From NCBI RefSeq assembly GCF_021341665.1, contig NZ_JAJTTH010000001.1, positions 992,001 to 1,056,000 on the forward strand: DNA of 64,000 bases, given 5' to 3'. Below the pieces are notes generated by a model, which ran no database searches, was not told the DNA's origin, and saw only the letters and a list, made by a program, of their open reading frames with translations. Positions 1 to 6,856 of the stretch are shown here, in pieces. The stretch comes from Pseudomonas sp. Au-Pse12 (lineage in GTDB: Bacteria > Pseudomonadota > Gammaproteobacteria > Pseudomonadales > Pseudomonadaceae). A program made the position numbers and the translations under genes. Every line of letters begins with the position of its first letter. Position 1 is the first letter of the stretch.

Positions 1-2
1 CC

Positions 3-422
3 ATCAGCTGGAACCTGCAACTGCGTGGCCCCGAGCAACAAGCCATCCGCTATTTCGAAACCCAGATCGTGCTGGTCAACGATGAAGATGGCGAGCAGGC
101 ACGAAACTGCATCAGCCTGTCCGAGGACGGGGTCTACGGCTACCTGGGCAGCGACATGAGTCACGGCTGGGTGATCGACTTTTCCCGCGGCATGATCGCG
201 CCCCACCGGGTCACGATTAGCCACTACCACTACGCCTATGACGAGTACATTTCGCTGCTGGAGCAACCGGCGTACAAGCGAGTGCGGGAGTACATCAGTG
301 TGATCGGCCGCACCGTCTACCTGACCTTTCCCTTCACCCGGGACGAGGATTTCCCCAAGGTCTGGGACGAGTACCTGGTGATCCGCCGACGGCAGCTGGA
401 CGAGTTGTATTTCCGCAACTGA
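3..422 (+). CDS. C-terminal part of an unknown protein (5' end outside the window)
   Basis: The frame is open from the first bases of the window to a TGA at 420-422. A GTG at 69 exists, but codons upstream remain open and read as ordinary protein (ISWNLQLRG...), so I treat this as a truncated longer gene with about 139 residues visible. The visible part is acidic and rich in aromatic residues (SHYHYAYDEY), with no signal, membrane segment or motif that I recognise. It ends about 80 bases before the converging ModE-like gene. Function unknown. Confidence 0.6.
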   Translation: MSWNLQLRGPEQQAIRYFETQIVLVNDEDGEQARNCISLSEDGVYGYLGSDMSHGWVIDFSRGMIAPHRVTISHYHYAYDEYISLLEQPAYKRVREYISVIGRTVYLTFPFTRDEDFPKVWDEYLVIRRRQLDELYFRN

Positions 423-505
423 GAGGCCCACCGAGTGTCCGGTGCAGCGGCAGCCCCGTGGCTGCGCCGCGCCCGGCTGGCAGCCTTGCGCCGCCAAGCT
501 TTTGC

Positions 506-1285
506 CTAGAACGATATGCCGATCAGAATATGTTCGGCATCGATGTCGATCTGTACGTGACTGCCCTCAAGCAGACCGCCAGCGGGAAGCTCGCCGGTGG
601 CGACGATCGACGAGATGCCGATTTCGTCAGCCAGGCGCAATTTCAAGCGACTCTTGCTTCGGCCTTTCTGCAACGCGACGACCCTGGCCTGCAGGCGATT
701 GACCCCATGAGCCGGCGCAGGCGTAGCGGCCAAGGTGATGCTCGGGGCCTTGATCAGCAGCGATACCTGAACACCGGGGCGTAACCCCAGTTCCGCCGTG
801 CTTTCCTTGGTAACGGTGACGTTGAGCGTATCGGTGTCGGAAATCCTGACGCTCAAGGTATCGACAATATCGTCCTCATCATCGATCTGGCCGATCACGC
901 CCTGTAGCTGATTGCGCGCGCTGGTTTTCAGCATCATCCGGTTGTAGGCGTACAAGATGCTCTGATGATCGCCCAACTGGCTGGCCAGCTCCGTCTGGAA
1001 TTTTTCGATCAGGCGATACGCCTCGATCAGTTTGCGCCCCTCGGCAGTCAACTCGGCGCCACCGCCATGCTTGCCCCCCACGGTCTTGATCACCAACTGG
1101 CAGCCGCTGAGTTCCTCAAGACTTTCAATGGAGGTCAAGGCCGAGCGATAGCTCATTCCGGAGAACTCCGCCGCACTGGTGATCGAGCCGCTGTGCTCGA
1201 TGCCTTCGAGCAAACGCACCCGATTGGAAGCGATAGGTTTATTGCTGTCATGCCCCAGGGCCAGCACAACGGGAATGGTCGCCAT
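506..1285 (-). CDS. modE: ModE-type molybdate-responsive transcriptional regulator
   Basis: About 259 residues, close to the 262 of E. coli ModE. The N-terminal part (about residues 10-110) is a LysR-like winged helix with the typical run GSITSAAEFSGMSYRSA and the KTVGGKHGGGAELT wing. The C-terminal half has two MOP/TOBE-like molybdate-binding lobes: about 130-180, with NVTVTKES, and about 195-258, with ARVVALQKG and a matching end. Full-length ModE binds DNA as a dimer when loaded with molybdate. ATG 1285 was chosen because the family similarity starts there; the frame extends upstream to 1450 but with low-complexity sequence. No modABC transporter genes are visible nearby. It is divergent from the biosynthetic operon at 1617-6799, and two ModE-box-like palindromes lie between them, so it probably controls that operon. 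Confidence 0.85.
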   Translation of the reverse strand: MATIPVVLALGHDSNKPIASNRVRLLEGIEHSGSITSAAEFSGMSYRSALTSIESLEELSGCQLVIKTVGGKHGGGAELTAEGRKLIEAYRLIEKFQTELASQLGDHQSILYAYNRMMLKTSARNQLQGVIGQIDDEDDIVDTLSVRISDTDTLNVTVTKESTAELGLRPGVQVSLLIKAPSITLAATPAPAHGVNRLQARVVALQKGRSKSRLKLRLADEIGISSIVATGELPAGGLLEGSHVQIDIDAEHILIGISF

Positions 1286-1498
1286 AAGAAAATCTTTTGC
1301 TGTCAACACGATAGGGGAAGGCAAGTTAGCACGCCGCTGATTGAGCGTCGAACGCCCTGCCCCGGCATCGCCCACGACCAACCCGAGGCGCCCTGCCGTT
1401 GCCGCGCCACGAGCCGGCAAAGAGCCAAAGCCATCAGCCCGAAGCTCCAAGCTCCCCGCGGAAAAAAACAGCGATTGGCGACTTGAAGGTACAGCATA

Positions 1499-1522
1499 CG
1501 TTATGTAATTTGTTGCATATCG
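1499..1522. promoter_or_regulatory. Putative ModE box 1
   Basis: Imperfect palindrome with half-sites CGTTATGT and GCATATCG separated by 8 bp. The E. coli modA operator, as I remember it, has the same 8-8-8 layout with CGTTATAT and ACATAACG. It lies 214 bp upstream of the regulator start and 95 bp upstream of the operon start at 1617. Confidence 0.6.
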
Positions 1523-1571
1523 CCTGCCGAAGTGCTGCTAGGAGATGCACCTGAGGTTGAACCCTGCCCAC

Positions 1572-1595
1572 CGATATGCAAATGAATGCATATCG
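1572..1595. promoter_or_regulatory. Putative ModE box 2 (perfect palindrome)
   Basis: Perfect inverted repeat: CGATATGC, 8-bp spacer, GCATATCG. Its right half-site is identical to that of box 1, and the two box centres are 73 bp apart, about seven helical turns. It ends 21 bp before the start codon of the first operon gene, a position suited to blocking or modulating initiation. Confidence 0.65.
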
Positions 1596-1616
1596 AAATC
1601 ACCATGGAGTTGGTTG

Positions 1617-2363
1617 ATGAATGCACTGAGTGAGAAAGCTGTGCCCGCCGCTTGCGGCGCCCCGGACTCATGGAAGGAGTCCTACAGAGCGGAATTCGAG
1701 GCGCTGGCCTGTGCCGAGGATTTTCCCTGTATCTACGTGAAACAGGCTTACGAAAAAGGCTACATAGACTTCCACTTCATGGAGGACTGCCAGTCCGAGG
1801 TTGAAAGACTCAAGGCTTTCGAAGCCTTCAAGCACTACGTTGGCAACGTCCTGGCCACCCCGGATGAGCGGGTCGCGGCCATGAAGATCCTGCTGATTGT
1901 CGTCAACACCGACGGCGTCGCCGGGGACCATGAGCAGATCTCCTGGGACTTGCTCAATGACTTTGTCCGGCGCGACGAGATTCCCTGGCCCGAGCATCTG
2001 ACTCGCAATCCGGATGACGAGGATTGGGCCTACTGCTTCCAGGGGCAGCGTCTGTTCGTCAACATCTCCAGCCCCGAGCACCTGCTGCGTCGCAGCCGCA
2101 ACCTCGGCAGCCGCCTGGTACTGGTCATGCAATTACGCGACGGCATCGATTGCATCGCGCCCCCCAATGCCAAGGGAGACGTGATCAGGCAGTTCATCCG
2201 CCAGCGGATCAACACCTACGACCAGGTGCCGGTTTCGGCCGACCTGGCCACCCACGGCCAGGGCCAGAACCGGGACTGGAAGCAGTTCTGGCTGGGGGAT
2301 CGCGAGGCTGTCCTGGAGGGCACATGCCCCTTTCACATGCCGGATAACACGGCCAAGGCCTGA
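1617..2363 (+). CDS. YqcI/YcgG-family heme N-oxygenase-like protein
   Basis: About 248 residues. The central stretch NISSPEHLLRRSRNLGSRLVLVMQ and a C-terminal CPF motif (GTCPFHMP) are marks of the YqcI/YcgG family. Characterised members include GntA (guanitoxin pathway) and related heme enzymes that hydroxylate guanidine nitrogens of arginine-like amino acids. I infer an N-hydroxylation role here; the substrate is not visible. ATG 1617 was chosen over an in-frame ATG at 1545 because GGAG sits 7 bases upstream (1606-1609) and because the longer form would translate through ModE box 2. It is the first gene of a tight operon, with 16 bp to the desaturase gene. No signal peptide or membrane segment, so probably cytosolic. 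Confidence 0.75.
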   Translation: MNALSEKAVPAACGAPDSWKESYRAEFEALACAEDFPCIYVKQAYEKGYIDFHFMEDCQSEVERLKAFEAFKHYVGNVLATPDERVAAMKILLIVVNTDGVAGDHEQISWDLLNDFVRRDEIPWPEHLTRNPDDEDWAYCFQGQRLFVNISSPEHLLRRSRNLGSRLVLVMQLRDGIDCIAPPNAKGDVIRQFIRQRINTYDQVPVSADLATHGQGQNRDWKQFWLGDREAVLEGTCPFHMPDNTAKA

Positions 2364-2379
2364 AGGGAGCAATTTCGTC

Positions 2380-3390
2380 ATGGAGCAGACGATGACTTTC
2401 AGGAACTACCGCTTTTCCCGCGAACTCACCCAGAAACTCAATCACCTGGCGGTGACCGATAACTGGCACGCGCTGCTCGGGCTGAGCACCGACTTCACCC
2501 TCGTTGCGCTGTGCGCCTGGGCGACCGGTCATTGCTACTACCTGTATCCACTGGCCTTGCTGACCATTGGTGCCCGGCAGCGTGGCCTGGCCACGGTGAT
2601 GCACGACGCTGCTCATGGACGAGCGGCGAAATCCAGGCACTTGAACAACCTGATTGGCAGGTACTTGACGGCTTTTCTGATTTTCCAGTCATTCAACGCC
2701 TACAAGCAGTCCCACGTGCATGAACATCACCCCTACCTCGGCGATCCGCAGAAGGACCCGGACTTTCTGTTCTATCAGGATGCCGGGCTCTATGCCGTCA
2801 AGGACCGCAAGGCGTTCGGCCTGGAGCATGTCCTGGCCACGCTGCTGCTGTTCAACATGCCGCAGTACATCGGCTATCTGTTCAAGCATCGATTCGGCTC
2901 CCTGGTTCGCTACAAGGGCGAAGCCCTGGGCATGTTCGTGCTCTGGTCGGGCCTCCTGAGCGCCGCCGCCTGGCTCGGTCTGCTGCAGCAACTGCTGCTG
3001 TTCTGGGTCTTGCCTTACCTGACCGCCTTCATGGTCATTGGCCGCTTTATCGAGATCGCGGAGCACTACCCGTTGCTGGGCCAGAGCCAGGACGGGCTGC
3101 TGCTGACACGCAACCGCTTCAGCCACCCGCTGGAAGGCTTTTTCCTCAGCGTGCATCAGGAAAATTTCCATCTGGTGCACCACCTGCGTCCCAGCATCCC
3201 CTACTGGAACATGCAAAAAGCCCACCGGCTGATGCTCAACGATCAGCAATACCGGCAAGTCAATGCCGGTTTCGGGGGCGTGTTCCTCTCGGCCAACGAG
3301 GTGAAACCCCTGATCCCCGCGCTGATGGACGGTGACATAGCGCTGCCGCCGCTCACCACGCCCACCTATAAAAAAGAAGAGGCTGTATGA
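2380..3390 (+). CDS. Membrane di-iron desaturase/hydroxylase (fatty-acid-desaturase fold; RtxC-like by context)
   Basis: 336 residues with the histidine boxes of the membrane fatty-acid-desaturase superfamily: HDAAH at 75-79, HVHEHH at 112-117 and HLVHH at 264-268. Hydrophobic stretches at about 40-65, 95-107, 150-170 and 185-225 surround them. Members insert double bonds or hydroxyl groups with O2 and two irons, not only in fatty acids: RtxC, the dihydrorhizobitoxine desaturase, belongs to this fold and acts on an O-alkyl homoserine. Because the next gene encodes a homoserine-type PLP enzyme, I infer a small amino-acid substrate. ATG 2380 follows AGGGAG at 10 bases; a second ATG at 2392 is possible. 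The stop overlaps the next start by 4 bases (ATGA), implying translational coupling. Confidence 0.8.
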   Translation: MEQTMTFRNYRFSRELTQKLNHLAVTDNWHALLGLSTDFTLVALCAWATGHCYYLYPLALLTIGARQRGLATVMHDAAHGRAAKSRHLNNLIGRYLTAFLIFQSFNAYKQSHVHEHHPYLGDPQKDPDFLFYQDAGLYAVKDRKAFGLEHVLATLLLFNMPQYIGYLFKHRFGSLVRYKGEALGMFVLWSGLLSAAAWLGLLQQLLLFWVLPYLTAFMVIGRFIEIAEHYPLLGQSQDGLLLTRNRFSHPLEGFFLSVHQENFHLVHHLRPSIPYWNMQKAHRLMLNDQQYRQVNAGFGGVFLSANEVKPLIPALMDGDIALPPLTTPTYKKEEAV

Positions 3391-4571
3391 AAGACTCTAC
3401 CCGTCTGATGAACCTTGAAGTGGTGGGGCACGAACATGAACCTCTTGTTCAGCCGATCTACCAGACCAGCCTGTTTCGCATGCCCAGCTACCAGACCGCT
3501 GTGTCCACCGAGCATCAGGTCCACCCCACGAGCTACTACACACGCTGGGGCAACCCCACGGTCAGCTATCTCGAAAACCAGATATCCCTGCTGATGCACA
3601 AGGACAAGTCACTGATTTTTCCTTCCGGCATGTCGGCCATCACCACCACCCTGCTGGCACTGGCCAGGCCCGGCGATGTGGTCGCGATTGCCAGCAGCCT
3701 CTATGGCGATACAACGCGGTTTTTCCTAGAGGACTTCACTCAATGGGGAGGCGTGGTCAAGGTCTTCGATCCGGCCGACGCCCAGAGCCTGGAGGCGATT
3801 GCCCGCTCCTGCCGCTTGACGCTGGTGTACTACGAAGCCCTGAGTAATCCGGACCTGAAAGCGATCGACCTGCCGGGGCTGTCACGCGTGTGCAAAGAGC
3901 ATCGATTGATCTCGATCTGCGACAGTACCTTCGTACCGCCGTACATGCGTCAGTCCCAGGCGCAGCTGGCAGACATTGTCATCATGAGCCTGACCAAGTA
4001 CGCCGGTGGTCACTACTCGGTGTTCGGCGGCTCCCTGTCCTGCTCCAGCGAACTTCAGGAAAAAATCTGGCATACCCAGTCGTTGCTCGGCGCCGCCATC
4101 GACCCCAATGCCGCCTGGAACATCTCCCAGGGCCTGAAAACCCTGGAGTTGCGCCTGGAGCGCCAGTCGCGCTCCGCCCTGCAAATTGCCCGGAGCCTGC
4201 AGCGCCACGCCAAGGTCGAAAGCGTCATCTATCCGCTGCTTGAAGGCTACGCCCATGCCCACCTGACGGCGGCCTACCTGAACCACGGCGGCGCGGTCGT
4301 CTCGTTCCTTATCAAGGGCGGCACGGCAGATGTCGCCACCTTTCTGGAAAGCACCCGCGTTGCCGGGCTGTCGGTCAGCCTGGGGGGCATCCACAGCTGC
4401 ATCGAACACGCCGAGGCCATGTCGCACTCAATGCTCAAGGCCATGGATGATCAGGTGCTGCTCGGCTCACGGGCCGAACAACCTGACAAGGCACTGATTC
4501 GATTGTCGGTCGGCATCGAAGACGTGCACGACCTGGAAAACGATCTGCTCAATGCCCTGGACACTCTTTGA
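3387..4571 (+). CDS. Cys/Met-metabolism PLP enzyme (cystathionine gamma-synthase / O-acetylhomoserine sulfhydrylase fold)
   Basis: 394 residues, the family length. Visible marks: YTRWGNPT at 51-58 (usual YSR-GNPT), FPSGMSA at 78-84, SSLYGDT at 103-109, ICDSTF at 177-182 with Asp179 pairing the PLP ring nitrogen, and MSLTKYAGGH at 200-209 with Lys204 as the expected Schiff-base lysine. The family catalyses gamma-replacement or gamma-elimination on activated homoserine and related amino acids. The C-terminal half of RtxA, which makes dihydrorhizobitoxine, belongs to it. With a desaturase upstream and an ASS-like ligase downstream, attachment of an oxygen nucleophile to a homoserine skeleton is plausible; canavanine gamma-lyase-type cleavage is the main alternative. 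Start overlaps the previous stop by 4 bases. Confidence 0.82.
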   Translation: MKDSTRLMNLEVVGHEHEPLVQPIYQTSLFRMPSYQTAVSTEHQVHPTSYYTRWGNPTVSYLENQISLLMHKDKSLIFPSGMSAITTTLLALARPGDVVAIASSLYGDTTRFFLEDFTQWGGVVKVFDPADAQSLEAIARSCRLTLVYYEALSNPDLKAIDLPGLSRVCKEHRLISICDSTFVPPYMRQSQAQLADIVIMSLTKYAGGHYSVFGGSLSCSSELQEKIWHTQSLLGAAIDPNAAWNISQGLKTLELRLERQSRSALQIARSLQRHAKVESVIYPLLEGYAHAHLTAAYLNHGGAVVSFLIKGGTADVATFLESTRVAGLSVSLGGIHSCIEHAEAMSHSMLKAMDDQVLLGSRAEQPDKALIRLSVGIEDVHDLENDLLNALDTL

Positions 4572-4583
4572 AGGACTCAAACC

Positions 4584-5840
4584 ATGCACGTAAAAGACCT
4601 TGCGGGAACAACCCTCTGTTTTGCCGGCTCCGGCGGCCTGGACAGCATGACCATTGTCAGCTGGCTGAAAGAACACGACGTGGCGGTGGAGTGCATCACC
4701 GCCGATTTCGGGCAGCCCGATGAAGTCGATCTGCAGGCGGTCAAAGAGCGGATGCTGGCGGCCGGCGCGCAGTCGGTGCACATCCTCGACCTCAGGCACA
4801 GCCTGGCCAGGGCCGGCATCGAAGTCATCAAGTCCCGGGCCTTCCATGCCGGGCGCTACTGGAACACCACGGGCATCGCGCGCCACGTACTGCTCAAGGG
4901 CATGCTGGAAAAGATGCAGGCACTCAAGATCGAGGTGCTCTCCCACGGCTGCACCGGGCGCGGCAACGATCAGGTCCGGTTCCAGCACATCACCAACCTG
5001 CTGCAACCCTCGTTCAGCGTCTATGCGCCCTGGCGGGACCCGGCCTTTCTGGAACGCTTCAAGGGTCGCAAGGCCATGATCGAGTACTGCCAGGGGCTTG
5101 GGCTGCCGTTGAAAGCCGGCGCCGAGGTCATCTATTCCACCGATGCCAACCTGTTGGGCCTGACCCATGAAGCCGGCATTCTGGAAAGCCTGGGCACGGC
5201 GGCCGCAGTCGTGGCCCCGACCATGGGGGTGGCGGTCGAAGACGGCTGCGACACACCTGAAGTGGTGACCATCAGCTTTGCCCTGGGCCGCCCGGTGGCG
5301 ATTAACGGCAACCCCCTGGACGAACTGGCGCTCATCGAACAGGCCAACATCCTGGCCGGTCGGCACGCCATCGGCATGCACGTGCACCTGGTCGAGGATC
5401 GGATCATCGGCATCAAATCGCGGGGGGTGTACGAAGCGCCAGGGATGGAACTCTTGGGGACCTGCCACGAATGGCTGACGCAGATCGTCTTTGATGAAGG
5501 CTCGCGCAAGCTATTCGACCACCTCAGCCAATTGCTCGCCGATCACATCTACCGCGGGACCTGGTTCGACAAGACCAGCGCTGCGGCCATGGCCGCGATT
5601 GACGAGCTGTCCAGCGTGGTCAACGGCGATATCTCGGTGAAGCTCTACAAGGGCACGATGGGTTTTGTCCAGGCGCAGGGGGTGCCGGCGGCCCTCTATA
5701 ACCAGGACAACGCCTCAATGGAAGCGGTGGGCAGTTTCAGCCATGCGGATTCGGAAGGCTACCTTCAGGCGACCGGCCAAAGCATCAAGATGGCCGGGCT
5801 GACCGGCGCCATCAACCAGGGCCTTTGGCACACACTATAA
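4584..5840 (+). CDS. Argininosuccinate-synthase-like ligase (ArgG paralogue)
   Basis: 418 residues; genuine ArgG proteins are about 400-450. The ATP-pyrophosphatase P-loop SGGLDS is at 16-21, HGCTGRGNDQVRF at 121-133 is the ArgG signature, and STDANLLGLTHEAGILE near 185-200 matches the substrate-binding segment SIDENLWGR-type. Family chemistry is adenylation of a ureido group and attack by aspartate to form a guanidino-succinate. The motif around GRYWNTTGIARH (90-101) departs from the usual Y-x-L-GTSIARP citrulline-site sequence, suggesting a ureido substrate other than citrulline. No argininosuccinate lyase gene is present in the window. It starts 12 bases after the PLP gene, with AAGGA upstream. 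I infer a dedicated biosynthetic role, not general arginine synthesis. Confidence 0.78.
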   Translation: MHVKDLAGTTLCFAGSGGLDSMTIVSWLKEHDVAVECITADFGQPDEVDLQAVKERMLAAGAQSVHILDLRHSLARAGIEVIKSRAFHAGRYWNTTGIARHVLLKGMLEKMQALKIEVLSHGCTGRGNDQVRFQHITNLLQPSFSVYAPWRDPAFLERFKGRKAMIEYCQGLGLPLKAGAEVIYSTDANLLGLTHEAGILESLGTAAAVVAPTMGVAVEDGCDTPEVVTISFALGRPVAINGNPLDELALIEQANILAGRHAIGMHVHLVEDRIIGIKSRGVYEAPGMELLGTCHEWLTQIVFDEGSRKLFDHLSQLLADHIYRGTWFDKTSAAAMAAIDELSSVVNGDISVKLYKGTMGFVQAQGVPAALYNQDNASMEAVGSFSHADSEGYLQATGQSIKMAGLTGAINQGLWHTL

Positions 5841-5845
5841 AAAGC

Positions 5846-5875
5846 GCGGCGAGGTGTCGCCTGACGCCTCGCCGC
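5846..5875. other. Intercistronic hairpin
   Basis: A perfect 9-bp stem (GCGGCGAGG with CCTCGCCGC) and 12-base loop lie just after the ASS-like stop codon and before the exporter's Shine-Dalgarno. No T-run follows, so it is not a classical terminator. It may protect the upstream mRNA or reduce exporter expression. Confidence 0.5.
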
Positions 5876-5893
5876 TATACGGACGGAGTGAAG

Positions 5894-6799
5894 ATGGAAC
5901 TTAACCCACAGCTCAGAACTGGCATTATCTGCGCCCTGTTGGCGGCTTTTTTCAACAGTACCTCGGGCATTTTTGCCAAATTGCTGATCGGCACCTACAC
6001 GCCGGGCGATATTGCCTTCTGCAAATGTGTGGTCGCCTTTGCCTGTCTCGGGGTCTGGGTCGCGCTCAGTGGTCGCTGGCGCCAGCTGGACCTGAGGGCC
6101 AAGTCGCTGCTGGCGGTGGCGGTGTGCGCGCTGTTCGGCATCTTCGGTCTGTTCACCTTCGAAACCATCGCCTATCAGGGGCTGGCGGCCCCCCTGGTGG
6201 TGCTGACGCTGATTGGTTCATCCACCGTCACCACGCTGATCGCCGGGCATTGCTTCTTCGGTGAGCGGATCACCCGCAATACCCTGTTCTGCCTGCTGAT
6301 GATCATGGTCGGTCTGCTGATGATGCTGCCCCAGGGCGCCCACGCCGATCCCCGCTATCTGTTTCTGGCCCTGTGCTCAGGGGCCTGTTACGGCGCCTTC
6401 CTGCTCCTGGCCAAGTACCTCAGGCTGGTGGAAGGAATTGAGGGCACCTGGCTGCTGATCGGCGTGGGCAGCCTGTATCTGTTGCCGCTGACATCGGCTC
6501 CCAGCGAGCTTCTGCTGAATTCAGACGCCTGGCGCTTCTTGCTGCCGCTGGCGATTTTCCCGACCATCCTCGGTTACTTCTTCACGGTCAAAGCCTTGCG
6601 CAACGCCCCCGCCTCCACCGTGCAACTGTTCGAGATTTCCGAGCCGGTGTTCTCCGCCATTCTGGCGTTTGTGGTCCTGCGCGAGTTTGTCACGCTGGAT
6701 GAAGGCATCGGCTCGCTGATCGTGGTCGCGGCGCTGCTGGTCTATCAGTTCAACTTGCTCGAACGCCTGCTGCAGAGAAGCGCCCAGGTGTTCAAGTAG
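5894..6799 (+). CDS. EamA/DMT-family transporter, probable product exporter
   Basis: 301 residues with about ten hydrophobic segments in two repeats of the EamA fold (roughly residues 8-140 and 155-295), typical of drug/metabolite exporters. The first helix contains LLAAFFNSTSGIFAKLL and the second repeat ILGYFFTVKALRNAPASTVQLFEISEPVFSAILA, a pattern common in DMT proteins. ATG 5894 was preferred to 5825 because GGAG lies at 5885-5888 and the longer form adds hydrophilic residues and overlaps the previous gene. It is the last gene of the operon, 53 bases after the ASS-like gene. By position it most likely exports, and so confers self-resistance to, the product of the preceding enzymes; this is inference. 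Confidence 0.8.
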   Translation: MELNPQLRTGIICALLAAFFNSTSGIFAKLLIGTYTPGDIAFCKCVVAFACLGVWVALSGRWRQLDLRAKSLLAVAVCALFGIFGLFTFETIAYQGLAAPLVVLTLIGSSTVTTLIAGHCFFGERITRNTLFCLLMIMVGLLMMLPQGAHADPRYLFLALCSGACYGAFLLLAKYLRLVEGIEGTWLLIGVGSLYLLPLTSAPSELLLNSDAWRFLLPLAIFPTILGYFFTVKALRNAPASTVQLFEISEPVFSAILAFVVLREFVTLDEGIGSLIVVAALLVYQFNLLERLLQRSAQVFK

Positions 6800-6856
6800 C
6801 CACCGCCGGCGCCGCCAGGAGCCGCGCTGGTGACCTGTGTGTTGATGCCCCCGCGG

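Noticed and set aside
3387..4571. Housekeeping metB/metZ
   Set aside because: ATGA-coupled to a desaturase and followed by an ArgG-like gene and exporter; methionine biosynthesis context is absent.
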